Source of the DNA: an uncultured Prevotellaceae bacterium
GTDB lineage: Bacteria > Bacteroidota > Bacteroidia > Bacteroidales > Bacteroidaceae
Reading direction: 5' to 3'
DNA: 43,549 nucleotides
Assembly (NCBI GenBank): GCA_900321965.1
Contig: ONYA01000019.1
Location: forward strand, 1 to 43,549
Shown here: one piece after another, positions 34,135-43,300 of the stretch
Layout: every line of letters begins with the position of its first letter
Numbering within the stretch: position 1 is the stretch's first letter
Notes under the pieces: model-generated
The model's database searches: none
What the model saw: the letters and a program-made list of their open reading frames with translations, nothing else
Told to the model about the DNA's origin: nothing
Translations under genes and position numbers: made by a program

Positions 34135-34920
34135 TTATTGAAGTTCACTGTTATAGTCGAGCACCAGCCGCGTGTTGACCTGCTGGGGCTGATTGTACTC
34201 CTTTATCTTGATCTGGCAAACCACCTCTATCGGCATAAACCATTCTGTAATAAAATCGTTCAGCGGCTCGAGCAGGCTGTATTGTTCACGGAATTTCTCA
34301 GCTTCCAGGCCGTCGATCAGCAGATCATACCTGACCAGTGGCAGACGGCACCGCGTGGTGTCAGAAAAGCTATAGCGTCCCTGACGCATATCCACCTCGC
34401 AACCAAACAGACCGGCAAGAAGCTTGCGAATCATGGCAAAGTCGCCCCGCCACTGCTTAGCGAAAGGCAGCAACACGGCCACACGTCTGACGTAGGGATT
34501 CTTCTCGGCCTCCAGATCGAAGCCGAAGTAATGCTTCAGGATAAATTCAAGCTTGGTGTTCAACAGGTCAGAAACCTGATGCTCCACCTGCATGAAATAA
34601 CGGAAATAGAACGTATCGAAGGGCAAGAACGCCTCATTCAGCAGATGTTCGCGCCGCTTTATTATCTTATATTTCTCTGCGACATCGACTTTCTTAAACT
34701 CGTCGTCGTTGGCCAATACGCCTTCGGGCAACAATTTCAGGAAACCGTCACGCGAGAGTTCCACCTGCCGCTCTTTTAGATAGAGCGACATGATGTCGTC
34801 GCTGTAGTTCCGATAGAAACTGCCCTTATTGCAGGCTATCCATTCGTTAGCCAGCTCCGGGTAGAGATAGTTCAACAACATCTCAGCCCCTATTTCCGGT
34901 ATTCTTTTTTCAAGTATCAT
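34135..34920 (-). CDS. tssG: T6SS baseplate protein TssG-like
   Basis: This 261-residue soluble protein lies between E1 and TssK. It has FYFRYFMQVEHQVSDLL, FDLEAEKNPYVRRVAVLLPF and the C-terminal QIKIKEYNQPQQVNTRLVLDYNSELQ. The composition and position fit the short Bacteroidetes TssG. Its start overlaps the E1 stop by 4 bp (ATGA), which suggests translational coupling of baseplate and E1. I rely on context for the name. Confidence 0.6.
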   Translation of the reverse strand: MILEKRIPEIGAEMLLNYLYPELANEWIACNKGSFYRNYSDDIMSLYLKERQVELSRDGFLKLLPEGVLANDDEFKKVDVAEKYKIIKRREHLLNEAFLPFDTFYFRYFMQVEHQVSDLLNTKLEFILKHYFGFDLEAEKNPYVRRVAVLLPFAKQWRGDFAMIRKLLAGLFGCEVDMRQGRYSFSDTTRCRLPLVRYDLLIDGLEAEKFREQYSLLEPLNDFITEWFMPIEVVCQIKIKEYNQPQQVNTRLVLDYNSELQ

Positions 34921-36044
34921 TCTATCTCAACATAATATGTGCCCTGCTCTGTGGTCACGTTCAGCACCGCCTGGCGGGGAACACCCAGACTGGCCAGCGT
35001 CAGCCACCGATAAGGGAAGGCTGCATTAATGTCACGCCACTCATGCTGATACATCCCGCTAAACGGGATGCCTCTCAACTCCCCGTCTTGCTCAATGCAT
35101 GCTGCAACGCGCCGGCCAGGCTGCATCACCTCGTACCGACGGTCGTTGTCGCGGCGCACGACATAGTCAACAAAACAGTCGTCAGTCAGACTGACATTCA
35201 CCTGACGGGCTTGCAGACTGGTCTGCAGCACCCGCAAGGTTTCTTCTACCGTCATCGCCACGGTCAGCGGCAGCTTCCTGACTGGTTCCCAGCGGTCGTG
35301 TACAGCACAATCGTCATCGTAAGCCTTGAAGCCAACGAGACGCGTGGTCAGGTGCTGTCCTTCGTAATAGAACATCTTTCCGCAAAGCGAGGTCTGCTCC
35401 CCCTCCTGCAGTTCCTGCGGATGGAGCAACTTCATGGCTTCCTGCACCTCCACGGCTCCTATGACGGAAGCTGCTATGGAAGTGGTAGGAGCCTTTCCTG
35501 CCTCTATATTCCTGCGAATCATTCCCGCACACGACATACGGCGAGCCATATCCCTCAGTCCCTCTGGGCCTAAGTTGCAGGCGTAGCAGTTCTCGCCAGG
35601 TCTGAAGACCCTTGCCGTACCCTCCAGCGTGTCAATGGCGCCGTCCACCCATGGGATGCCGGCACGCATCGCATGGCGATTGATGCAGTAGCGTGCCCAA
35701 CGGTTGTCTACACAGCCAATGAGCACATTCATCTGACGTATCAGCCCCAGCCCCACGTCATAGGCAATGTCACCGCAGATAGGAATCACCTCCGTCTCCG
35801 GTGCCATCTGCCGCAGGCGTTGTACCACGGCATCCACTTTATAGCGTCCGGCATCGGCATCGTCCTTCGTAAACAACACCGACCGGCTCAGGTTATCTTT
35901 CTCCACGCGGTCAAAATCGACCACGACCAAATGTCTGACGCCAAGCAGTATTAAGTTCTTAAGCACCTCGTTTCCCAAGGCACCACACCCCACCACCATG
36001 ATGCGAGCGTTAGAGACTTCTTCCTGCCTGAACGGACTATTCAT
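34917..36044 (-). CDS. E1-like (ThiF/UBA) Ubl-activating enzyme
   Basis: 375 residues. The Rossmann nucleotide-binding part has GCGALG (19-24), VVDFD (Asp43, Asp45), NLSR (51-54), K69 and CVDNRWARYC (Asp113), the ATP and adenylate residues of E1 enzymes. C153xxC156 plus a later CAVH (CxxH) form a likely zinc site. Cys172 (RRMSCAGM) precedes KAPTTSIAASVIGAVEVQEAMKLL and is the natural thioester Cys. A distinct ~120-residue C-terminal domain follows (about 255-375; TVEETLRVLQTSLQARQ). It should adenylate the Ubl C-terminal Gly and pass it to the E2. It overlaps the preceding gene by 8 bp and TssG by 4 bp. A thiamine or molybdopterin role is unlikely given the genes around it. Confidence 0.9.
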   Translation of the reverse strand: MNSPFRQEEVSNARIMVVGCGALGNEVLKNLILLGVRHLVVVDFDRVEKDNLSRSVLFTKDDADAGRYKVDAVVQRLRQMAPETEVIPICGDIAYDVGLGLIRQMNVLIGCVDNRWARYCINRHAMRAGIPWVDGAIDTLEGTARVFRPGENCYACNLGPEGLRDMARRMSCAGMIRRNIEAGKAPTTSIAASVIGAVEVQEAMKLLHPQELQEGEQTSLCGKMFYYEGQHLTTRLVGFKAYDDDCAVHDRWEPVRKLPLTVAMTVEETLRVLQTSLQARQVNVSLTDDCFVDYVVRRDNDRRYEVMQPGRRVAACIEQDGELRGIPFSGMYQHEWRDINAAFPYRWLTLASLGVPRQAVLNVTTEQGTYYVEIE

Positions 36045-36762
36045 CTTCGCCTGTCAACAACTGCATACTCAGGCCCTTGTCCATGCCATGAGCAGCCTCT
36101 TCCTCCTTTCTGCTCTGTTCCTCGGCAGTCTTTTCTGTCAGGTATCTCTGATAGGCTTCTTCTATTTCCTTTTCCTTCTCTGCACGGAAGCCCTTGATAA
36201 ATTCAGCGTAGGTGTCGTTCACTTTCTGTAGGGCCTCCTTAGCTTCATCGAGTTCTTCTGCAGGCCGCCCCGCCAGTTGAGTGGCAATCTTGGTGGAATA
36301 GGCCTGGAAGTTTATATCGAGTTTCGCATTACACTCATCGAACAGACTCTTAACACCGTTCATCAGCAAGTCGTGGCGGTCGTCGTCCACGTCAGGCATG
36401 GTCAGCAGGATGAACTTCTCTTCATCCTCATCGGCACTGTCGTCAGAACTGTCACCCTCGTCTTCAACGCTCTTCACATCCAGTTTGAATTCCGGATGAG
36501 CCGTCTTTATGGCCTTCGATACGGGGACCAGCATTTGCTGGTCTTTCAGGAAAACCTCGAAATGATATTCATCCTTGCCAGGCCCAACATTGGCAACCTG
36601 CTCAATATCATACTTCTGGTTGTCATACTCCACCGTAACGCAGAGCAGAGATGCCGGTTCAGCCTTGACACACAAGTTCATATACTTGTAGTTCAACAAA
36701 ACGGCATAACCGTTCATTCTGCTATCACATTCTCCGATCAGGTTTGCAACACTCTTTTTCAT
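36037..36762 (-). CDS. Unknown acidic protein coupled to E1
   Basis: The 241-residue soluble protein has a beta-rich N-terminal part (about 1-105; LLCVTVEYDNQKYDIEQVA). A very acidic linker follows (about 110-135; DEGDSSDDSADEDEEKF). A long helical C-terminal half ends with EEAYQRYLTEKTAEEQSRKEEEAAHGMDKG-like charge-rich sequence. Its stop overlaps the E1 start by 8 bp, so the two are probably translated together. I do not recognise it. It may be an adaptor or substrate of the conjugation pathway. Confidence 0.6.
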   Translation of the reverse strand: MKKSVANLIGECDSRMNGYAVLLNYKYMNLCVKAEPASLLCVTVEYDNQKYDIEQVANVGPGKDEYHFEVFLKDQQMLVPVSKAIKTAHPEFKLDVKSVEDEGDSSDDSADEDEEKFILLTMPDVDDDRHDLLMNGVKSLFDECNAKLDINFQAYSTKIATQLAGRPAEELDEAKEALQKVNDTYAEFIKGFRAEKEKEIEEAYQRYLTEKTAEEQSRKEEEAAHGMDKGLSMQLLTGEDE

Positions 36763-36768
36763 CGTCTG

Positions 36769-38142
36769 TTATTTCTTTTTCTTTAGTTTCACACTTACGT
36801 TCACCAAGTCGTTTGCCTTGGGCGTCACGGTCTTCGTCACCATGCCATATCCCTTATGGAAGATACGAAGCCTATAGTCATGCTTTGCAGGCAGTTCCTC
36901 GGTAATCAGAGGTGTCTGTCCGATGCATACATCGTCAATAAAGACCTGTGCCCCTACGACGTTGCTCACTATGTTCAGACGACCATAACCGGCCTGGGGC
37001 ACAGCCAGATTCACCTCCTGCGGAAATTCATCCTCTATCCACAGATACGACAGCGGCGACTCCTGACCATTCTGACGGGTGCTGATGATATGGAATCCCT
37101 GTGACAGCATCCCACTCCAAGTGCCGTTGCCCACTAGTTCGCGGTCTACCCAGATTTCCATATCCTCGTCAGTCGCTTTCAGCGTAACAGGTGCCTTCAC
37201 GATGCCGGCATCTGCTGTTGTCGTGGCGGCCACGGCCTGCTGCTTCTGACGGTTTTCAGCCGGCTGTTCCTTAGGTAGCGGTTTGACCGCCATACGCGAC
37301 GTCTTCGTGAGCGGCGACGGTTTGAGATCTCTCACCGTCAGCTCCAGCACTTTCTTCTCCGCCCTACCCAGACTGATGTGCGCGTCATGGTAGCAGTACT
37401 CGTCGTAGAACAACGTCAGGCGGTGATTGCCTTCCGACAGTCTCATACTCGTTGCCTCCTGACGACCCATCAGAGCACCATCGACCCAGATTTCCATATT
37501 CGGCCACGGCGTCTTGACGGTCAAGTAGGAATAGACAGGCTGCAGTCGCACCGTCAGCACCATCTTTGCGCTGTCCGTCAGCAGGAACGAGTCGGTGACA
37601 GCCTCGTAGAACGGTGCCTCTACCTGATAGGTGTGTGAGCCGACAGGCAGGTAGTATGTGGTAGTTGGCTGTCTGAGCAGTCTGACCGTCGAGTCCATCC
37701 TCACGATAGCGTTCTCCGGCTGGATGTTCATCACCACCCACTGCTTCTGCACCTTGTATGCCTTCGTCGGGTCATAGGCGTCAAGCGTCGCCCGGTAATG
37801 TTTTTTCTTCTTCAGATACTTTTTGGGCACACGCCACACCAACTGTCCGTAGTCAGGATGTTTGACGGTGACAAACCGCGTCTTGTGGGGCACCTTCAGC
37901 GTGATGACGCCTTCACCCTCCTCAGCCTCAACAGCTGTCTTCCCGTCAGCAGTGAACTGGAATCCTTTCTCTGAAGTATACAGATCCAGCATCGCCAGCT
38001 TTTTGTCTACCGTCACCTTGGAACGCTTCCACAAGGGACGTTTCAGGCGGGCAAAACCGTCAATGTTCATCTGCTGGCCATCCACGGCAAGCATACAGGA
38101 GAACAGGAATATGACAGTCAGGCACCACCCTTTCATAAGCAT
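36769..38142 (-). CDS. Exported PEGA-domain protein
   Basis: The 457-residue protein has a signal peptide (MLMKGWCLTVIFLFSCMLAVDGQQ). Three PEGA-type beta-sandwich domains follow: MEIWVDGALMGRQEAT...SEGNHRLTLFYD, MEIWVDRELVGNG...SQGFHIIST and AQVFIDDVCIGQTPLI...PAKHDYRLRIFHKGY. A proline- and Ala-rich linker (QPAENRQKQQAVAATTTA) sits between. PEGA proteins are often envelope-associated. It lies 6 bp upstream of the unknown acidic gene and 4 bp after the PAAR-like gene, and is probably an envelope partner of the T6SS. Confidence 0.8.
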   Translation of the reverse strand: MLMKGWCLTVIFLFSCMLAVDGQQMNIDGFARLKRPLWKRSKVTVDKKLAMLDLYTSEKGFQFTADGKTAVEAEEGEGVITLKVPHKTRFVTVKHPDYGQLVWRVPKKYLKKKKHYRATLDAYDPTKAYKVQKQWVVMNIQPENAIVRMDSTVRLLRQPTTTYYLPVGSHTYQVEAPFYEAVTDSFLLTDSAKMVLTVRLQPVYSYLTVKTPWPNMEIWVDGALMGRQEATSMRLSEGNHRLTLFYDEYCYHDAHISLGRAEKKVLELTVRDLKPSPLTKTSRMAVKPLPKEQPAENRQKQQAVAATTTADAGIVKAPVTLKATDEDMEIWVDRELVGNGTWSGMLSQGFHIISTRQNGQESPLSYLWIEDEFPQEVNLAVPQAGYGRLNIVSNVVGAQVFIDDVCIGQTPLITEELPAKHDYRLRIFHKGYGMVTKTVTPKANDLVNVSVKLKKKK

Positions 38143-38146
38143 CAGG

Positions 38147-38536
38147 CTACTTCCCTTCTGCCAGACAGATATTGCCAGGCATGGTCACCGAGATGTTTCC
38201 TCCCCAGTTACAGATGCACTTGCAGTTGTCAAGCAGTGCTGGCATATTTGAGATACGCTCCTGTCCGCCAGGTGCCCAAGGGGCGGCAATCACAGGGATA
38301 CACGGCATCGGGGTCAGCACACCCATAGCGGCCGCAGTGGCAGAGGCCACCGTAGGATTAGCCATCGACTGACACATACCGAACGGCATGATATTGACCA
38401 TCGGCTTATTGTCCATGATATTGGCCATCGGCTTGTTCTGAACCATAGGGCGCATAGGGTCGATCACCATGAATGATGAGGGAGCCATCCCGAAACTGCA
38501 CTGTAGCATAGCGCCTGCACATACGAATTTTCCCAT
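38147..38536 (-). CDS. PAAR-like spike tip protein (DUF4280)
   Basis: The 129-residue product has the DUF4280 layout: MGKFVCAGAMLQCSFGMAPS, then NIMPFGMCQSMANP, a Cys-Pro pair (PCIPVIAAPW) and a final CICNWGGNISVTMPGNICL. DUF4280 proteins are PAAR-like and are thought to cap the VgrG spike and hold a metal. The repeated Asn-Lys-Pro-Met units (NKPMANIMDNKPMVNIMP) are distinctive. It follows the VgrG gene by one gene, as expected. Confidence 0.8.
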   Translation of the reverse strand: MGKFVCAGAMLQCSFGMAPSSFMVIDPMRPMVQNKPMANIMDNKPMVNIMPFGMCQSMANPTVASATAAAMGVLTPMPCIPVIAAPWAPGGQERISNMPALLDNCKCICNWGGNISVTMPGNICLAEGK

Positions 38537-38560
38537 ATTCTTATTCTTTTCTTTTGTTTA

Positions 38561-40348
38561 CTATTCCTTGGGTGCGTCCTCAGTCTTGAGCTTCGCACTG
38601 AGCTTGGCACTGCTGGGAGCACCGGGCACGGCGATACCGTCGCTGATGTTAGGCGACTTGAACGAACTCTTCGCCTCGACGTTGTCGATGGTGGCCTTCG
38701 GCGCCTTCAGCTCGGCCTTCACCTCGGTAGCGGCATTGATGGTGGTCTTGCCGTAGACCTGCGTCTCGCTGCCGCCAAGGGCTGCCTTGCCATCGGCCAG
38801 CTGCAACGTGGCCTTGCCGTCGCCCTGCTGCGTCTCCAGCGTCTTGTCGGCAAAGAGACCTACCTCCTCGCTGACGGCCTGCAGTTTCTTCGACTTCACA
38901 TCCTTCGACTTGGCGCCGACGTACATCTTCTCCGATACGAGAACCATTGTGGAGCCGGCAGCCAGCTTGTCGTCAGTACGTTTCTCCTTCTCGACATCCA
39001 TCGAGCGCAGGCTGACGGCCTTGGCGTTCATGGTCAGACTACCCGTGGCCTTGCCTTCGGTATCGGTTGCCGAGAGGTCCATCTTCTCGGCACGCATCTT
39101 GATAGAGCCCTCCTTGGTCAGAGCCGTCTCCTTATCCTTCGAGTCAGCCAGTTCGTTGTCCACGGCTTCAAGACTGATATTCTTTGACTTGATGAACACA
39201 TCGCCCTCTACCGGGAACTTACCTGTCGTAAGCTTACCCTTGTCGTCATATTTCAGGTCGGCAGGGTTCGCCGTGCTCACATTGATGGTCTTTGCCTGCA
39301 GACTAATACTGCCTTTCTCTTTCAACTTACGATCCCACTCACGCGACTCCACCGCCACCTCATTGGCGATGACACGGACGCCGGAACCATCATTGTCACG
39401 CAGGTTACCGTCGCCGTCCTCCGAAGTAAGAGCAATCATCTCACCCTTGACAGCCACGAAGGCACCTGTCGTACTCTTCTTGAAGGCATCGCCCGTCTTG
39501 ATCTTACCTTTCTCTTCCTTCAGACATTTCAGCTGACGGTTGGTCTCGGCCAGAGCCGACAAGGCGTTCGAGCAGTTCTCAAAGGCCTGATACAAGGCCG
39601 GCGCATAGCTGCCTAACTGCATCTCCATATCGTCGAGTTCATAGACATTGGTACGCACGCCCTCATCCTCTTCCATCAGGCTATCACTATGATCTATCAG
39701 CTTCTGTAACTTCTTGACAATCTCGTCAAAGGCCTTCTTACAATCATCAGCCTCTTTCTTCTGATCGTTCTTAAGTTCTTCCAGTCCGCTTATACTCTTT
39801 TCGATGCTGGACTTGCGGACTTCAGCCGATACGCTGGCGTCCAAGACCAGACCGCCGTCAGCATGGATACGCACACCGCCGTCACCAGCACCAGAGGGCG
39901 TCCGCGAGAATGCGCCAGCCGCCTTGTCGGCTTCTACGACAATGGAACGGGCCTGGCTTACCACTTCCGACAAGGCGCCGACTACAGCCTCCTGACCGTC
40001 AACACCGGGATCGACTGCAATCTGGCGGATGCTGGCGGCACGTGTCTGCACCTGTCCAGCCTCACCGACGCCGTCTAAGTTTACCGTCCCGCCACGGAGC
40101 ACTACCCGTGAGACCTCACCCGGACGCAAGCCGCCACTCTTATCGACATTACCGATAATGATTTCCGGTGCAGAGATGACGACCTTAAAGTCATCACGCA
40201 GGTATAAGCCCGTATTCCGGTCATTATGGATACCAGCACGCATCTGCAGTACCTCGTTCTTACACTTGCGCATCTCCTCCAGATTCTTTTCTACACTGCT
40301 CTGGAAGTCAGCAAGCGCTTTCTGCCAATCTTCAAATAAATAGTCCAT
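38561..40348 (-). CDS. Beta-repeat spike-associated protein
   Basis: The 595-residue protein starts with a helical segment (MDYLFEDWQKALADFQSSVEKN). A beta region (VVISAPEIIIGNVDKSG) and a second coiled coil (about 180-290) follow. Repeated short beta units then run to the C-terminus (SISLQAKTINVS, VFIKSKNISLEA, SIKMRAEKMDLSA, SLTMNAKAVSLRS, TMVLVSEKMYVGA). These units resemble the VgrG C-terminal needle (DIKIKGKNVSISASNN). It could extend or decorate the needle, or carry an effector function. It starts 9 bp after vgrG and has no enzyme motif. Not a recognised family. Confidence 0.65.
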   Translation of the reverse strand: MDYLFEDWQKALADFQSSVEKNLEEMRKCKNEVLQMRAGIHNDRNTGLYLRDDFKVVISAPEIIIGNVDKSGGLRPGEVSRVVLRGGTVNLDGVGEAGQVQTRAASIRQIAVDPGVDGQEAVVGALSEVVSQARSIVVEADKAAGAFSRTPSGAGDGGVRIHADGGLVLDASVSAEVRKSSIEKSISGLEELKNDQKKEADDCKKAFDEIVKKLQKLIDHSDSLMEEDEGVRTNVYELDDMEMQLGSYAPALYQAFENCSNALSALAETNRQLKCLKEEKGKIKTGDAFKKSTTGAFVAVKGEMIALTSEDGDGNLRDNDGSGVRVIANEVAVESREWDRKLKEKGSISLQAKTINVSTANPADLKYDDKGKLTTGKFPVEGDVFIKSKNISLEAVDNELADSKDKETALTKEGSIKMRAEKMDLSATDTEGKATGSLTMNAKAVSLRSMDVEKEKRTDDKLAAGSTMVLVSEKMYVGAKSKDVKSKKLQAVSEEVGLFADKTLETQQGDGKATLQLADGKAALGGSETQVYGKTTINAATEVKAELKAPKATIDNVEAKSSFKSPNISDGIAVPGAPSSAKLSAKLKTEDAPKE

Positions 40349-40357
40349 ACACTCCTC

Positions 40358-43300
40358 TTATCCGAAACTCATTAACAACTCCCTGATTCGTCCGACCACT
40401 TTCTTCTTGTCGGCCTGCGTCACATACATATTCTTCTCCGAAACAAAACCCTGGTTGACAATTTTCATTGTCTCCAAAGTATTGTTCGCAAACAAAATCT
40501 CGCCTTTTGTTCCAGGCGCCCATACATCATGCTCGAGCGACAAATTGTCCTTGGTCGACGACAATAATGCGGTGGTCAAACCAGCCAAGATGGAACTGCC
40601 TGCGGTGTCATCAACAGGAATATCAATATTATTAATATATGCTGTCCAATCTTCGCCACCATTATCAACGGCATTATTCGCACTAACACCATCGCCACGC
40701 TTGCTAAGCTTGAAATGCCAGTAAGTTGACAAACTACCCATTGTGGCCTCTAAGACATCTGACACCAACTTACGTTTAATGAAATTGCCTCGTCTCTGGA
40801 AGACTCGCTTAGCTCCTTCTGCATTTACATCCATTTCAATAAAGGCCTTTGTGTTATTTGTATACTGTTTCGTCTTGTCAACCGTCTTCTTCATGGGACA
40901 ATCTACGGTCATCACACTTTGACCCTTTTCTGCAAACAGCTGATGCATCTTGTCTATGTGGAGTAGTTTCTTGACTTTGGAAACCTTTGTCTCATAAATC
41001 TTCGGATACCCGTTGGCAACGGCCTTCAGTTTCACTGCTGCATTGCAAGCAGTAATAATCGCATTTGTAATATTAGGCTTTGCCACATCCAGAACTTCAT
41101 TAGAGAACGCCAGATTATTAATCTGTAACTCATCGGATTCTTCCTGGGTGTTATAGATAGCCTGGAAGAGATTATCCTCAGAATTCGGTGTTGTCAGCTG
41201 GACATTCCCTTCTTGATACAAATTCAACTCATTAATAGCTGCCCATGCATTATGCATAGCCATATATGCCACAGTAAACTTGTCAACGAAGTCCTCTATT
41301 CTCGCATTGGCCATAACCACCATGTTACCAAGTACAGCATAGCCATCGTTACCATCCTTGTGTCTGAGATTCGTACCAGCCTTCTTATACAGGCCGTCAT
41401 CCACCTCGGCATAGCCGCCACCAGCTATCAGATTAAGGAAGCGGTACGATTTCACCTCCAACGTACCATCGATAGGACGGAGGAACACTTCCATCAGTGA
41501 ACGTAGCAAGCTAAAGTCAAAGAAATTGCCTATTGAGGCATCCAGTACAGAGGAAGCCAGGCTCTTCGTTGCATTCTTCATCGTCCATCCGGCCTTAAAC
41601 CAGTTGCCTTCTCCGTTGATGGGCTTGATGTTTGTACCAGAAGTGATGGTGACATTGTTTGAAGCCGATATGCTCACGTTCTTTCCCTTGATCTTAATAT
41701 CACCATTAGGTGCTGAGAGCGTAATGCCAGTGAAAGCGTCAATCTTCACGTCGCCGAAAGGTGACGAGATAGATACCTTGCGGTCGTGCGATGACATTTT
41801 TATCTTATAAAGACCATAGGTATCGGTCATCGTAATGCCACCCAGCACCTCGTTCATACCACTAATCTTGGCATCCGACGGCCAGAGCTGGTAGCTCTGC
41901 AGGAACTTTAAGCCGGGATACATACCAGCCAGGAACTTCATTCCGTCCGTAGGATCTTCAATCTTTATCGTATGACCGTTGGGCGACTTGATAATTCGGT
42001 CGGCACCAGGATAAACCACATTCTTCGAGTAGAGGGTGCCAACGACGTAAGGTCTCTCCACATTGCCATTCTCAAAGTCTACAAGCACCTCATCACCTAT
42101 CTCTGGCTTGAAGTACATACCACCACCCGTGGTTGCCATCGGCGTGGTCATGCGTATCCACGGTGAACTGGCATCTAACAGAACCGCCTCCAGTTTCTTA
42201 TCAAAGATCTGTGCCTTCAGCTTTTTGGCATTTTCAGAATTCTCGTCTTTTTCATTTTCCAGATTAGTTTCCAGAGTCGTTACTTGATCTGTCAAGACCT
42301 TCTTCTGAGCGGAGACATCAAGCTGCCAAGGGTATCTGATTCTGACACGTCCCTGCCCCTTGGGATCACTATTGTCCATGACATAGGCCGTCTGTGTCCC
42401 AGACTGTCGATAGGCAGGTTTTGAGCATAATGGCGGATAGAATTTTGCCGACGCCTTGGGGATGAGGTAGAATTTCAGCAGTCGTCCACCTTGCTGGCTG
42501 ACGCTGCTTCCGCTATAGTTGTCTTCATAGTCGCTCTGCCAGTCCTGGTCGGCCTGCATATCAATCTGCACCACCAGATACTCTGTTGTATCGTCAATAG
42601 GCAGTTTCACCTTATCGCCAAGCTTGACATTCACGAAGTCGGAGCCAGCATCCACACAAACCATCTTCCGGCCCTGTTCCTCCATCACCTTCTTAATCGA
42701 CGAGTAGGACGACACGGTCAGCCAGCTCTCTGTATCGATTGAGGCAAAGGGCGCAGCCACAGTAGCATCGGGGCCGCCAAAGTCCTTTACGACTTCGTTA
42801 CCAGTGCTCTGTTTCTTATCCTGCCCCAGTTTTCCCTGAATACCATTTTCAACTATCCACACCCCCAGTTTTCCGATACATTCCAACAGCGATGTCGAAT
42901 TCAGGATGGTACTGAGCAGTGTCATCAGATCCTGATCCCAGGACCCCAGACAGTCAAAGAAGCCAAAATCTGCAAAATGGTCCTTGTAGAGCAGCATATA
43001 CTGGTCGTCATGTCCCACCTCAGAGTTATAGCTGTATTTCTTGGAGAAGAGATCCTTCGGAAGGCCATCATCACCCTTCTCTATTTCCTCGACGTTTTCC
43101 TCACCAGTAGAACCCTCCGGCTTGTTCGTATTGTCTTTCATACTGTCGAAACCGTAGTCGTCAATTGACAGCGGCGCAGCGGAAATCTGCTGGTAATAGA
43201 TTTTCGAGTAAGTGGAAATCGTTTTGGCATCAGCCTCCAGTTTTGTACTGTCCAAACCAAGCTGCAGTTTACCGTCCTCAAAGAAGAGGAACTCGCCGCA

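Noticed and set aside
34917-36044. ThiF or MoeB for thiamine or molybdopterin synthesis
   Set aside because: No thi or moa/moe genes are nearby, and E2, Ubl and RING genes share the operon.
36037-36762. Ribosome recycling factor-like helical domain
   Set aside because: The helical half has a vaguely similar charge pattern but lacks the RRF signature and the N-terminal domain does not fit.
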